DNA of 39,662 bases from an uncultured Collinsella sp. (GCA_900543845.1 UQTD01000009.1:1-39662), one strand, 5' to 3'. Counted from the stretch's first letter, positions 22,846 to 31,743 are shown. Program-made: numbers and translations. The notes: generated by a model not told the origin, from the sequence alone.

Positions 22846-25800
22846 ATGGACGCCATTAACGATTGGGAAAACCAAGCGCTCACCCACAGGAGCCGCCTGG
22901 CACCCCATGCGTACTTCATGGGTTACGAGACCGCCGATCTCGCCGCTACGTACAGCCGCGAGCTGTCGCGCGGGTTTGTCCAGCTGTCCGGCTCGTGGCA
23001 GTTCCGCCTCTTTGAGGGGCCTGCTGCCGTCTCTAACGAGGAGCTTTCCACGTACGAGCCCGAGTGGGATCACGTGGAGGTTCCGCACCTGTGGCAGGTA
23101 GACGGCTATGGCAACCTTGCCTACACCGACGAGGGTTTCCCGTTCCCGGTGGATCAGCCGTTCGTTCCCTCTGACGATCCCACGGGCGTGTACCAGCGCA
23201 TCGTCAATCTTCCCGCCGTGCCTGCCGGCGCTCGCGAGATCATTCGCTTTGACGGCATCGAGAGCTATGGCGAGCTGTACGTCAACGGCAAGTTTATCGG
23301 CATGACCAAGGGCTCGCGCCTGTCTGCCGAGTTCGACGTGACCGACGCGCTCGTCGAGGGCGATAACCTGTTTGCGGTCAAGGTCCTGCAGTACAGCGAT
23401 GGCAGCTATATCGAGGATCAGGATATGTGGTGGGCCTCGGGCATCTTCCGCGATGTGTACCTTATGCAGCGTCCCGCCGCGCACCTGGTCGACTTTAGGT
23501 TCCGCACGCACCGCGAGGGCGATACCGCTCTGATTACGCTCGATACGGTTGCCGAGGGCGCTTCCCGCGTTGTGTTTACGCTCAGCGATGGCGAGAACGT
23601 GGTGGCTACGGGCGAGTGCGTCGACGGCCATGCCGAGTGCAGCGTTGCCGATGCCCACTTCTGGAATCCCGAGGACCCCTTCCTCTATGACCTTACGTTT
23701 GAGGTCTACGACGGTGACCAGGTCGGCGAGTACGTCCCGCATCGCCAGGGCCTTGCCGAGGTGACGGTCGAGGGCAATCATATCTACCTCAACGGCACCT
23801 ACTTTAAGATGCATGGCGTCAATCGCCACGATCACGACGATCACAAGGGCCGCGCCGTGGGCCTCGATCGTATGCGCCGCGACCTGGAGCTCATGAAGCA
23901 GCACAACATCAACGCGGTGCGCACGTCCCACTACGCCAACGACCCGCGCTTTTACGAGCTGTGCGACGAATACGGTATCATGCTGGTCGCCGAGACCGAT
24001 ATGGAGAGCCATGGCTTCGAGAATATCGGCAATATCGCCCTGGTCACCGACGACCCGGCATGGGAGCCGGCCTACGTCGACCGCATCGAGCGCCTGGTGA
24101 TGCAGGAGCGCAACCACGCCTGCATCATTATGTGGTCGATGGGCAACGAGAGCGGCTATGGCTGCAACATCCGCGCGATGTACGCCAAGGCTCACGAGCT
24201 CGATGGTCGCCCGGTCCATTACGAGGAGGACCGCAACGCCGATACCGTCGACGTCATTTCCACCATGTACTCCCGTGTGTCGCAGATGAACGACTTTGGC
24301 GAGCATCCGTTCCCCAAGCCGCGCATCAACTGCGAGTACGGTCACTCCATGGGCAATGGCCCCGGAGGCCTGTCCGAGTACCAGGAGGTCTTCGATCGCT
24401 GGGATTGCATCCAAGGCCAGTTTATCTGGGAATGGTGCGACCACGGTTTGGCTGCTGTGACCGAGGACGGCGTTGCCTACGATATGTATGGTGGCGACAA
24501 CGGCGATTACCCCAACAACAGCAACTTCTGCATCGATGGCATGGTGTTCCCCTGGCAGCAGCCGAGTCCGGGCCTCACTGAGTATGGCCAGGTCATCTGC
24601 CCGGTTCGCATGGCTTATGACGCCGAGGCAGGCGAGCTGACCGTCACCAACAAGCGTTGGTTTACCACCCTCGAGGATGTCTGCCTGTCGGCCGAGACCC
24701 TGGTGGACGGCGACGTTGTGTGCCGCAAGACGCTCATGCCCGGTGCGGTTGCCCCCGGCGAGTCCGTCCAGCTTCCGCTGGTGATTCGCGAGGCCGCAGT
24801 GGGGGAGACCCTGCTGACCGTGCACGCCTACACCATGGCCGCTCACGTCTGGTGCGAGCCGATGTTCCAACTGGGTGCAAGCCAGTTTGCCATCGCCAAC
24901 CATCCGGCGCCAGCCATCGCGGCTCCCACTCGTCCTGAGCTTACGGTCGAGGAGACCGAGCAGGAAATCCGCATTCACTCCCTCAACGGTGAGCTGACCT
25001 TCAGCAAGGTCAACGGTACCGTGAGCGAGTGGAAGGCATCCGGCCGCGACGTCATGGCCTCTGGTCCTCAGGTTGGTTTTTGGCATCCGCTCGTCGATAA
25101 CCATGCGCAGGAGTATGACTCACTGTGGAAGGACAACTTCATCGATGTGATGCAGACGTCTACCCGCAAGGTTTCTTGGAAGCAGGATGGCAATGCGGTC
25201 GTCGTGACCGTGAGCCAGCGTATCGCTCCTCCCGTCCGCGCGTTCGGCATGCGCGTCGAGCTCGTCTACACCGTGCTTCCGAGCGGTCGTGTCGACCTCA
25301 AGGTTTCCGGCGAGCCCTATGGCGATTACTCGGATATCATCCCGCGCATCGGCATCTCCTTCGAAGTCCCCGGTTGCGATCGTGCCGTCGAGTGGTATGG
25401 CCACGGTCCGGGCGAGAACTATCCGGACTCGCTGCGCGCCAACCCGGTCGGTCATTACCGCACCACGGTCGACGACATGTTCACGCCCTACGTTATGCCT
25501 CAGGACTGCGCCAACCGCGAGGGTACCCGCTGGGTTGCTCTGCGCTCTAGCCACGGTGACGGTGTGCTGGTGACCCGTCCGGCTGACGCCGCCTCCAACC
25601 CGTTCTCATTCTCGGCATGGCCCTATAGCTGCGAGGCCATCGATAACGCCAAGCACGTCTACGACCTTGTCAAGGGCGATACGGTCACGGTCAACATCAA
25701 CGACCAGTTGCTCGGCCTTGGCTCGAACTCTTGGGGTTCCGAGGTGCTCGATTCCTATCGCACCCGTTTTGAGAGCTTCAGCTTTGAGGTGTCCCTGCGA

Positions 25801-25854
25801 CCGCTGACGTCTGCCGATCTGGCTCAGGCGCTGGCACCCATTAAGGAGGCATAA
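22846..25854 (+). CDS. ebgA: Beta-galactosidase, EbgA type (GH2)
   Basis: A 1002-residue glycoside hydrolase family 2 beta-galactosidase that hydrolyses lactose and related beta-galactosides; no signal peptide, so cytosolic. It resembles EbgA more than LacZ from the N-terminus (DWENQALTHRSRLAPHAYF) to the C-terminus (LLGLGSNSWGSEVLDSYR). The sugar-binding domain, Ig-like domains, TIM barrel and C-terminal beta-sandwich follow in order. Catalytic residues: acid/base Glu435 in MWSMGNESGYG and nucleophile Glu497 in INCEYGHSMGNGPGG. GAAGGAG lies before the ATG. ebgC follows after 3 bases. Confidence 0.95.
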   Translation: MDAINDWENQALTHRSRLAPHAYFMGYETADLAATYSRELSRGFVQLSGSWQFRLFEGPAAVSNEELSTYEPEWDHVEVPHLWQVDGYGNLAYTDEGFPFPVDQPFVPSDDPTGVYQRIVNLPAVPAGAREIIRFDGIESYGELYVNGKFIGMTKGSRLSAEFDVTDALVEGDNLFAVKVLQYSDGSYIEDQDMWWASGIFRDVYLMQRPAAHLVDFRFRTHREGDTALITLDTVAEGASRVVFTLSDGENVVATGECVDGHAECSVADAHFWNPEDPFLYDLTFEVYDGDQVGEYVPHRQGLAEVTVEGNHIYLNGTYFKMHGVNRHDHDDHKGRAVGLDRMRRDLELMKQHNINAVRTSHYANDPRFYELCDEYGIMLVAETDMESHGFENIGNIALVTDDPAWEPAYVDRIERLVMQERNHACIIMWSMGNESGYGCNIRAMYAKAHELDGRPVHYEEDRNADTVDVISTMYSRVSQMNDFGEHPFPKPRINCEYGHSMGNGPGGLSEYQEVFDRWDCIQGQFIWEWCDHGLAAVTEDGVAYDMYGGDNGDYPNNSNFCIDGMVFPWQQPSPGLTEYGQVICPVRMAYDAEAGELTVTNKRWFTTLEDVCLSAETLVDGDVVCRKTLMPGAVAPGESVQLPLVIREAAVGETLLTVHAYTMAAHVWCEPMFQLGASQFAIANHPAPAIAAPTRPELTVEETEQEIRIHSLNGELTFSKVNGTVSEWKASGRDVMASGPQVGFWHPLVDNHAQEYDSLWKDNFIDVMQTSTRKVSWKQDGNAVVVTVSQRIAPPVRAFGMRVELVYTVLPSGRVDLKVSGEPYGDYSDIIPRIGISFEVPGCDRAVEWYGHGPGENYPDSLRANPVGHYRTTVDDMFTPYVMPQDCANREGTRWVALRSSHGDGVLVTRPADAASNPFSFSAWPYSCEAIDNAKHVYDLVKGDTVTVNINDQLLGLGSNSWGSEVLDSYRTRFESFSFEVSLRPLTSADLAQALAPIKEA

Positions 25855-25857
25855 GCC

Positions 25858-26313
25858 ATGCATGTCTTTAACTCGCGCGCCGATTTCGACGCTCAGATGA
25901 AGTCCGTCAAGAAGTGGATGCGCACCGGCCAGGCGCTCGATGGCGTTGCCGACCTACAGCACGACGTGGCTTACTCCATCGGCGACTCGTTGGTGTATTG
26001 GTGGGTGAACGCCCACGAGGCCGCTACCGCCGATCTGGTCGGTCACCGTCGCTATCATGCCGTGCTCGCCCCGCTCGACGGCGACCTGACTGTCGAGGTT
26101 GCCCCCAAGGCAGGCCTCACCTGCACCCGCGCCTACAGCGATATCGATGATCGCGAGCGCTTTGAGGGTACGGGGGAGACTGTGACGATTCCCGCCGGCG
26201 GCGTTGCTGTCGTCGAGATCGACGAGGCCTACCGTGTCGTGGCTGATGCCGCGGATCCCCGCGTCGTGGTACTGCACGTGACGGTTGAAGGATATTCCTT
26301 CCCCAACAAGTAG
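25858..26313 (+). CDS. ebgC: EbgC-type beta-galactosidase small subunit (YhcH/YjgK/YiaL family)
   Basis: A 151-residue cupin-like protein of the YhcH/YjgK/YiaL (DUF386) family. In E. coli EbgC is the 149-residue beta subunit required for full activity of EbgA, and it is encoded directly after ebgA as here. Seen: MHVFNSRADFDAQMKSVKKW, a DSLVYWWVNAHEA region, the HRRYHAVLAPLDGDLTVEVAP core and a C-terminal VVVLHVTVEGYSF strand. AAGGAGG lies inside the end of ebgA, 8 bases before the ATG, showing translational coupling. Confidence 0.92.
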   Translation: MHVFNSRADFDAQMKSVKKWMRTGQALDGVADLQHDVAYSIGDSLVYWWVNAHEAATADLVGHRRYHAVLAPLDGDLTVEVAPKAGLTCTRAYSDIDDRERFEGTGETVTIPAGGVAVVEIDEAYRVVADAADPRVVVLHVTVEGYSFPNK

Positions 26314-26346
26314 TATTCGTCCGCCTGGACGTTTGCTTCGCGCCGT

Positions 26347-26390
26347 TAAGGGGGATGGCTTTGTTGACTCCCTTTTCCCCATTCCCCTTA
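26347..26390 (+). terminator. Possible terminator hairpin after ebgC
   Basis: TAAGGGGGATGG (26347-26358) pairs with CCATTCCCCTTA (26379-26390), 12 bp with one G-U pair, loop of 20 bases. No T-tract follows, so it may be a weak or factor-dependent terminator. Confidence 0.4.
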
Positions 26391-26399
26391 GCAGGTGCA

Positions 26400-26430
26400 C
26401 CGTCCGTGTTTGCACTTGCAGCTCGGACGG
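26400..26430. promoter_or_regulatory. Inverted repeat upstream of the permease gene
   Basis: CCGTCCG (26400-26406) and CGGACGG (26424-26430), perfect 7 bp with a 17-base spacer, ending 36 bases before the permease ATG. A TTGCAC / TTAGAT promoter-like pair (26410-26437) overlaps it, so it could be an operator. Confidence 0.35.
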
Positions 26431-26466
26431 GTTTAGATGACATTTAATAGATGATTGGGAGGGCTT

Positions 26467-27930
26467 ATGAGCTCTGAAAAACGAGGAACGATTGGTTCGT
26501 TCGCTCTGCTGGGCATGACGGTCGCCGCCGTGTTCGGTATCAAGAACATCATCAACAACAACGCGGCTATCGGCTTGGCAGCCGCGCCGTCGTTCTTCTT
26601 CGCCACGCTTTTGTACTTTGTCCCCTATACCCTGGTTACCGCCGAGTTTGTCGGCCTCAACAAGGACTCCGAGTCGGGCGTGTACGCCTGGGTCAAGACC
26701 TCGATGGGCGGCCGCTGGGCATTCCTGACGGCGTTTAGCTACTGGTTCGTCAACCTGTTCTTCTTTGCGTCCGTCCTGCCCAATGTCATCATCTACGCGA
26801 GCTACGTGTTCTTTGGTGCCAATGCCGAGCTTTCGCAGCTGTGGATCACCATTATCGAGATCGTCGTCTTTGCTATCGCCACGTGGGTTTCGACCAAGGG
26901 CGCTAAGTGGATCGGCTCTATTTCCTCCTTCGGTTCGACCGCGGCTCTCGGCCTGACTGCCGTGTTCATCCTGCTGTCCCTGGCTGCTGCCTTTGGCGGC
27001 GTTGAGTTCGCTACGGCTCCCACGCCCGCCAACATGGCTCCCGACATGAGCAACTTCGCCACTATGTGGGGCTTCTTCGGTACGCTTGCCTGGATTATCC
27101 AGGGCGTTGGCGGCGCTGAGTCTGTCGGCGTGTTCCTTAACGACCTTAAGGGTGGCGTCAAGGCCTTCGTGCGCACCGTCGTTATCGCCGGCCTGACCAT
27201 CGGCCTTCTGTATGCAGGCGCTTCGCTGCTGGTCAACCTGTTCATTCCCGAGGGCGGCGTTGCCATCTCCACCGGCATCTTCGACGTGTTCGGCGCTGTC
27301 TTTGCCCACTTTGGCATTCCTATGGAAGTGTCCACGCGCGTCATCGGCTTGATCCTTCTCGCCGCTACGCTGGGTTCCCTCATGATGTGGACCTCCGCTC
27401 CCATCAAGGTCTTCTTCACCGAGATCCCCAAGGGCGTCTTTGGTAGCAAGATCGTCGAGCTCAACGAGCACGGCATTCCTGCCCGCGCTGCCTGGCTGCA
27501 GTTCGCCATCGTCGTCCCCATCCTGATCATCCCGGCCCTGGGCTCTGGTAACCTCGACGACCTGCTCATGATCGTCACCAACATGACGGCTGCCACCGCT
27601 CTGCTCCCGCCGCTGCTGATTCTGCTTGCCTACTTTATGCTGCGCAAGAACTTCGATGCTGCTCCCCGTGGCTTCCGCATGGGCTCGCGCAGCTTTGGCC
27701 TGGTCGTTGCCGCATTCCTGCTTGTGGTCTTCTGCTTCGTGCTTATCTGCGGCACCATTCCGCTCGATCAGCCGCTGTGGCTGACGCTGGTCTACAACGT
27801 TGGCGGTGTGGTTGTCTTCCTGGGCCTTGCCGTGATGTGGTACAACCGCTACATCAACCGCCTGCGCGAGACCGATCCCGAGGCTGCCGAGAGCGAGCTG
27901 CGTCCGTCTGTCCTTGACATGATGGAGTAG
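26467..27930 (+). CDS. APC-superfamily amino acid permease (GadC/YjeM-like)
   Basis: A 487-residue inner-membrane transporter with about 12 helices of the amino acid-polyamine-organocation superfamily. The N-terminal GTIGSFALLGMTVAAVFGIKN and the FVGLNKDSESGVYAWVKTSMG loop (as FVGLNKDSESG then VYAWVKTSMG) resemble the glutamate/GABA antiporter and YjeM groups, as do IQGVGGAESVGVFLNDLKGG and the FFTEIPKGVFG loop. The substrate is an amino acid by family; which one cannot be said. GGGAGGG precedes the ATG at 26467; an in-frame start 12 bases upstream is unlikely. It has its own strong terminator, and no obvious functional link to the ebg genes before it. Confidence 0.9.
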   Translation: MSSEKRGTIGSFALLGMTVAAVFGIKNIINNNAAIGLAAAPSFFFATLLYFVPYTLVTAEFVGLNKDSESGVYAWVKTSMGGRWAFLTAFSYWFVNLFFFASVLPNVIIYASYVFFGANAELSQLWITIIEIVVFAIATWVSTKGAKWIGSISSFGSTAALGLTAVFILLSLAAAFGGVEFATAPTPANMAPDMSNFATMWGFFGTLAWIIQGVGGAESVGVFLNDLKGGVKAFVRTVVIAGLTIGLLYAGASLLVNLFIPEGGVAISTGIFDVFGAVFAHFGIPMEVSTRVIGLILLAATLGSLMMWTSAPIKVFFTEIPKGVFGSKIVELNEHGIPARAAWLQFAIVVPILIIPALGSGNLDDLLMIVTNMTAATALLPPLLILLAYFMLRKNFDAAPRGFRMGSRSFGLVVAAFLLVVFCFVLICGTIPLDQPLWLTLVYNVGGVVVFLGLAVMWYNRYINRLRETDPEAAESELRPSVLDMME

Positions 27931-27977
27931 AAGCTGGGATTAATCTACGGCTGTGGAATAAATCGATTCCCCTTCCT

Positions 27978-28015
27978 AAGGAGGGGCCTTACGAGGCCCC
28001 TCCTTTTGTGTTTTG
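27978..28015 (+). terminator. Intrinsic terminator of the permease gene
   Basis: AAGGAGGGGCCT (27978-27989) pairs perfectly with AGGCCCCTCCTT (27994-28005) around TACG, followed by TTTGTGTTTT. Confidence 0.93.
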
Positions 28016-28031
28016 GAGCATGGATTTTGGG

Positions 28032-28258
28032 CCCTGTGGACAAAAATGCCAAATATGAGTACTGTTGCAAAATAAGTGCCATATCTATCGGCCGGTTTTG
28101 AGCAAAAATGGACTCAAAATCAATTTATCTAACCCCCTTTAAAGGGCGTTTGACGGCTTTCAACCTCTTCGAATCGCTCAAAGTAGGCAATTTGCTCTCG
28201 ATTTTGCTGCTACTAAATTGGTGACAGTACTCATATTTGCCACTTTTTGACCACGGGG
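28032..28258. repeat. MITE-like element with about 34-bp terminal inverted repeats
   Basis: The ends 28032-28065 and 28224-28258 are inverted copies with few differences; both contain CAAATATGAGTACTGT (or its complement) and begin CCCTGTGG or CCCCGTGG. The 227-bp unit has no gene, is more AT-rich than its surroundings, and has a central palindrome CCCTTTAAAGGG (28135-28146) and an internal hairpin TTTTGAG/CTCAAAA (28096-28119). This is the form of a non-autonomous transposable element. No certain target-site duplication is visible. Confidence 0.75.
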
Positions 28259-28351
28259 TATCCAGAGGGGCTCTCGACAAGCATCTAACGCTACAATAAC
28301 TACCACGTGGCTGGGTTTGCCGGCCGAATGTGCGATGCCGCGGGAGGGGAC

Positions 28352-28600
28352 ATGGTCGAGTTTACAAAGACGATTAAAGATCCGTTGGGATTACATGCCC
28401 GCCCGGTTGCGCTGCTCTATGACATCATTGCCAAGCACCGTAGTGACGTGTCAGTCAGTATCGGCGACCGCCACACGGATGGCCGCGATGTCATGGGGCT
28501 CATGGCCCTCTATGGTGAGTGCGGCGAAAACGTCGTCTTTCGTGTTTCGGGCGTGGATGAGGCCTCCTGCGTCACATCGATCAGAAATCTCTCGCTCTAG
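28352..28600 (+). CDS. HPr-family phosphocarrier protein
   Basis: An 82-residue HPr protein of the phosphotransferase system, which passes phosphate from enzyme I to sugar-specific EIIA domains. The active site is GLHARPVALL with His15 at the standard position. The regulatory serine of Firmicutes HPr, Ser46, is replaced by Asp46 (TDGRDVMGLMALYG), so phosphorylation there by an HPr kinase is not possible. The start is the ATG at 28352 with GGGAGGGG before it; the frame extends upstream without support. It stands alone, with no enzyme I gene beside it. Confidence 0.9.
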   Translation: MVEFTKTIKDPLGLHARPVALLYDIIAKHRSDVSVSIGDRHTDGRDVMGLMALYGECGENVVFRVSGVDEASCVTSIRNLSL

Positions 28601-28608
28601 GCATGATA

Positions 28609-28648
28609 GGGCGTGGTAAAGGATGGTCCTTTGCCGCGCCCTTTTGTT
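28609..28648 (+). terminator. Intrinsic terminator of the HPr gene
   Basis: A 15-bp stem, 28609-28623 with 28627-28641 (two G-U pairs), loop TGG, followed by TTTTGTTT. Confidence 0.92.
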
Positions 28649-28692
28649 TCGTATAGGAAACTTTTTCGAAAAACTGAACAGGACCCTTTCCA

Positions 28693-28746
28693 AAAAGTTA
28701 ACCACGTGCTAGTTTACTATAGCGAACATAGACGTGGCTAACTTTT
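28693..28746. promoter_or_regulatory. Operator-like inverted repeat upstream of the first feoA
   Basis: AAAAGTTAACCACGT (28693-28707) and ACGTGGCTAACTTTT (28732-28746) are inverted copies with one mismatch. The 24-base centre contains TTTACTATAG, the most likely -10 region, 70 bases before the first feoA. The half-site AAGTTA recurs before feoB. An iron-responsive repressor of the DtxR/IdeR type is the natural candidate (inference); the site does not match the Fur consensus. Confidence 0.6.
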
Positions 28747-28788
28747 AACGCGTCGATGTTGAGGACGAACTGACGTTAGGAGCCACTC

Positions 28789-29031
28789 ATGTCTTGCGGA
28801 CCGCAGATGCCGGCCATGCCGCTTTCGATGGTAAAAGCGGGCGAAACCGTGCGCGTGTCGCGTGTAAAGGGCAATGAGGACATGAAACACCACCTCAAAG
28901 ACCTCGGCTTTGTCGAGGGCAACGAAATCCACGTGGTGAGCTCGAGTGGCGCCAATATCATCGTCACGGTGCTGGGCGCACGCTTTGGCATCGATTCCAA
29001 GGTTGCCATGCACATCATGACCGTCGGTTAG
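28789..29031 (+). CDS. feoA: FeoA-domain protein (first)
   Basis: An 80-residue FeoA protein, a small SH3-like cytosolic partner of the FeoB ferrous iron transporter. Seen: a short Met/Pro/Cys-containing N-terminus, then SMVKAGETVRVSRVKG, HHLKDLGFVEGNEIHVV and ARFGIDSKVAMHIMTV, the usual beta-barrel pattern. AGGAG lies before the ATG. It is followed by a second FeoA after 39 bases, an arrangement found in several anaerobes. Confidence 0.92.
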   Translation: MSCGPQMPAMPLSMVKAGETVRVSRVKGNEDMKHHLKDLGFVEGNEIHVVSSSGANIIVTVLGARFGIDSKVAMHIMTVG

Positions 29032-29070
29032 TCCGCAGCATTTCATAAAAACCGAAAGGGGGACAAGAGG

Positions 29071-29292
29071 ATGAAGACGTTGGGTGACGTTAAGGTGGGC
29101 GAGAGCTCTACCATCGTCAAGCTTCACGGTGAGGGTGCGCTTCGCCGCCACCTTATGGACCTGGGGCTCATCAAGGGCACTTCGTTCAAGGTCGTGAAGG
29201 TTGCACCGCTCGGTGATCCGGTCGAGATTAACGTGCGCGGCTACGAGCTTTCCATCCGCAAGGAGGAGGCGGCTGTCGTCGAGGTCCAGTAA
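29071..29292 (+). CDS. feoA: FeoA-domain protein (second)
   Basis: A 73-residue FeoA protein. Seen: TLGDVKVGESSTIVKLHGEG, LRRHLMDLGLIKGTSFKVVK and VEINVRGYELSIRKEEAAVV, closer to the common FeoA pattern than the first copy. The two small proteins probably both bind FeoB or form a mixed complex. GGGGG and GAGG lie before the ATG. A perfect palindrome and probably a second promoter lie between this gene and feoB. Confidence 0.93.
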   Translation: MKTLGDVKVGESSTIVKLHGEGALRRHLMDLGLIKGTSFKVVKVAPLGDPVEINVRGYELSIRKEEAAVVEVQ

Positions 29293-29320
29293 GGGCTCGC
29301 GGCGTATATTTCTGCAGATA

Positions 29321-29340
29321 AAGTTAGGTATTTCTAACTT
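29321..29340. promoter_or_regulatory. Palindrome between feoA and feoB
   Basis: AAGTTAG (29321-29327) and CTAACTT (29334-29340), perfect 7 bp with a 6-base spacer, flanked by CTGCA and TGCAG. It shares its half-site with the repeat before the first feoA and lies 75 bases before feoB, suggesting separate iron control of feoB. Confidence 0.55.
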
Positions 29341-29415
29341 AATGCAGCAACTTTGAAGCACATTATCCAGCCTGTGCGGAGAAAGCAGCGCAGGCACACA
29401 AGGAAGAAGGATTGA

Positions 29416-31743
29416 ATGGCGGATTCTCAGATCCATGTCGCGCTGGCGGGTAACCCCAACTGCGGCAAGACCACGCTTTTCAACCTGATCACCGGCGCCA
29501 ACGGCTACGTTGGCAACTGGCCCGGCGTCACGGTTGAGAAAAAGGAGGCCAAGCTCCTAAGCGACAAGAACGTTACCATCACGGACCTCCCCGGCATCTA
29601 CTCGCTTTCCCCCTACAGCCCCGAGGAGCAATGCTCGCGCGATTATCTCATGAGCGGCGAGCCCGATGTCGTCGTTCAGGTGGTCGATGCCACCAACCTG
29701 GAGCGCAATCTATACCTGGCGCTTCAGGTCATCGAGACCGGCCTGCCTGTGGTCGTCGCCCTCAACATGGCCGATCTGGTCGAGAAGAATGGCGACAAGA
29801 TCGACACCGACAAGCTCTCCAAGAAGCTTGGTTGTCCGGTCATGATGATCTCGGCTCTTAAGAACAAGGGCATCAAGGAGCTCTTCGAGCAGGTCAAAAA
29901 GTCCGCTGCTTCTAAGGGTCAGGTGCCGGAGCACAAGTTCGATTCCTCCATCGAGGACATTCTGACGCACATCGAGAACAACCTTCCGGCGAGCGTTCCC
30001 GCCAACAAGCGTCGCTACTACGCCGTCAAGCTGTTCGAGCGTGATGCAGACGCCTGTAAACTCATCAACCTCACTAAGGAGAAGGCTGCTCGCGTGGAGG
30101 AGCTGGTCGCCCGGTGCGAGCAGGACTGCGACGACGATGCCGAGTCCATCATCACCGGTGAGCGCTATGGCGTCATCGCGCACATTATCGACGAGTGCAT
30201 GACCAAGGCTCCTGCCAAGATGAGCACCTCCGAGAAGATCGATCGCGTGGTTACCAACCGTATTCTGGGCCTGCCGATCTTTGTGGTCATCATGTTCTGC
30301 GTGTACTACATCGCCGTTTCCACCCTGGGCGGCACGGTGACGGACTTCACCAACGACCAGCTCTTCGGTACCGACGGTTGGTACGTGCTCGGCCAGGGTC
30401 GCGACGCCTACGATGCAGCCGTCGAGGCCGCAGGCGACAACGCCGACTCGGTTGACCCGGCGCAGTACGGCCCCTATGTCCCGGGTATCACCACCGTGGT
30501 GCACGACGCCCTTGTGGCGGGTGGCACCGAGGACGGCGGCCTGGTCGATTCGCTGGTCTGCGACGGTATCGTTGGTGGTCTGGGCGCCATCTTCGGCTTC
30601 GTCCCGCAGATGTTCCTGCTGTTCGTGATGCTGTCTTTCCTGGAGGACTGCGGCTATATGGCCCGCGTCGCCTTCATCATGGACCGCGTGTTCCGCCGGT
30701 TTGGCCTGTCCGGTAAGTCCTTCATCCCCATGCTCGTGTCCTCGGGCTGCGGCGTCCCCGGCGTCATGGCCACCAAGACCATCGAGAACGAGAAGGACCG
30801 CCGCATGACGGTCATGACCACCACGTTCATTCCCTGTGGCGCTAAGCTGCCGATCATCGCCCTGCTCATGGGCTCCATCATCGGCGATTCTTCCACCACC
30901 GCCGCGTGGATCAGCCCGCTCTTCTACTTCCTGGGCGTTTTCGCCGTCATCGGTTCGGGTCTGATGCTCAAGAAGACCAAGCTCTTCGCCGGTCGCCCGA
31001 CGCCGTTCGTTATGGAGCTTCCTGCCTACCACTTCCCGGCGATCCGCTCTTGGGCGCTGCACGTGTGGGAGCGCTGCTGGGCCTTTATCAAGAAGGCCGG
31101 CACGGTCATCTTCGCGTCTACTGTCGTGGTTTGGTTCCTCTCCAACTTTGGTAGCTACAACGGTTCCTTTGGCTTCCTGCCTGCGATGGACGGCATCCCC
31201 GAGGAGTTCATGGACTACTCCGTGCTCGCCATGCTTGGCAACCTGGTCGCCTGGATCTTCGCCCCGCTCGGCTTTAGCACCTGGCAGGCCACCGCGCTGA
31301 CCGTCTCGGGTCTCGTCGCTAAGGAGAACGTCGTCGCCACCGCCGGCTCGCTGCTGTCCGTTGCCGACGCCGCCGAGACCGACCCGAGCCTGTGGACCGC
31401 GTTTGCCGGCATGTTCCCCACCATGGGCGCTTGCGTTGCCTTTGGCGCTTTCAACCTGCTGTGCGCTCCGTGCTTTGCCGCCATTGGCACCATCCGCAAC
31501 CAGATGGATTCCGGCAAGTGGACTGCGATCGCCATCGGTTACGAGTGCGCCTTTGCTTGGGTGATCGGCCTGTTCATCAACCAGTTCTACAACTTGCTTG
31601 TTCTTGGACAGTTTGGTATCTGGACGATTGTGGCCATCGTGCTGCTGGTTGCGATGCTCTTCCAGATCTTCCGTCCCATGCCCAAGCATGCATGGACCGA
31701 CGAGGACGAGACCAACACTGCTTCCGCCGCAGTTTCCGCTTAA
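29416..31743 (+). CDS. feoB: Ferrous iron transporter FeoB
   Basis: A 775-residue FeoB, which imports Fe2+ across the inner membrane. N-terminal G domain: G1 GNPNCGKT (12-19), G3 DLPGIYSL, G4 NMAD, G5 SALK. A helical GDI-like region follows, then the membrane domain with the two Gate repeats, including FGFVPQMFLLFVMLSFLEDCGYMAR (as FGFVPQMFLLF and LEDCGYMAR), SSGCGVPGVMATKTI with the conserved cysteine, and FIPCGAKLPI. Length matches E. coli FeoB. GAAGAAGGA precedes the ATG. It is followed by a terminator and then its small Cys-rich partner. Confidence 0.96.
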   Translation: MADSQIHVALAGNPNCGKTTLFNLITGANGYVGNWPGVTVEKKEAKLLSDKNVTITDLPGIYSLSPYSPEEQCSRDYLMSGEPDVVVQVVDATNLERNLYLALQVIETGLPVVVALNMADLVEKNGDKIDTDKLSKKLGCPVMMISALKNKGIKELFEQVKKSAASKGQVPEHKFDSSIEDILTHIENNLPASVPANKRRYYAVKLFERDADACKLINLTKEKAARVEELVARCEQDCDDDAESIITGERYGVIAHIIDECMTKAPAKMSTSEKIDRVVTNRILGLPIFVVIMFCVYYIAVSTLGGTVTDFTNDQLFGTDGWYVLGQGRDAYDAAVEAAGDNADSVDPAQYGPYVPGITTVVHDALVAGGTEDGGLVDSLVCDGIVGGLGAIFGFVPQMFLLFVMLSFLEDCGYMARVAFIMDRVFRRFGLSGKSFIPMLVSSGCGVPGVMATKTIENEKDRRMTVMTTTFIPCGAKLPIIALLMGSIIGDSSTTAAWISPLFYFLGVFAVIGSGLMLKKTKLFAGRPTPFVMELPAYHFPAIRSWALHVWERCWAFIKKAGTVIFASTVVVWFLSNFGSYNGSFGFLPAMDGIPEEFMDYSVLAMLGNLVAWIFAPLGFSTWQATALTVSGLVAKENVVATAGSLLSVADAAETDPSLWTAFAGMFPTMGACVAFGAFNLLCAPCFAAIGTIRNQMDSGKWTAIAIGYECAFAWVIGLFINQFYNLLVLGQFGIWTIVAIVLLVAMLFQIFRPMPKHAWTDEDETNTASAAVSA

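Noticed and set aside
28165..28180. TTCGAATC resembling a tRNA T-loop
   Set aside because: It lacks the GG and CC flanks and there is no acceptor or anticodon stem around it; it lies inside the MITE-like element.
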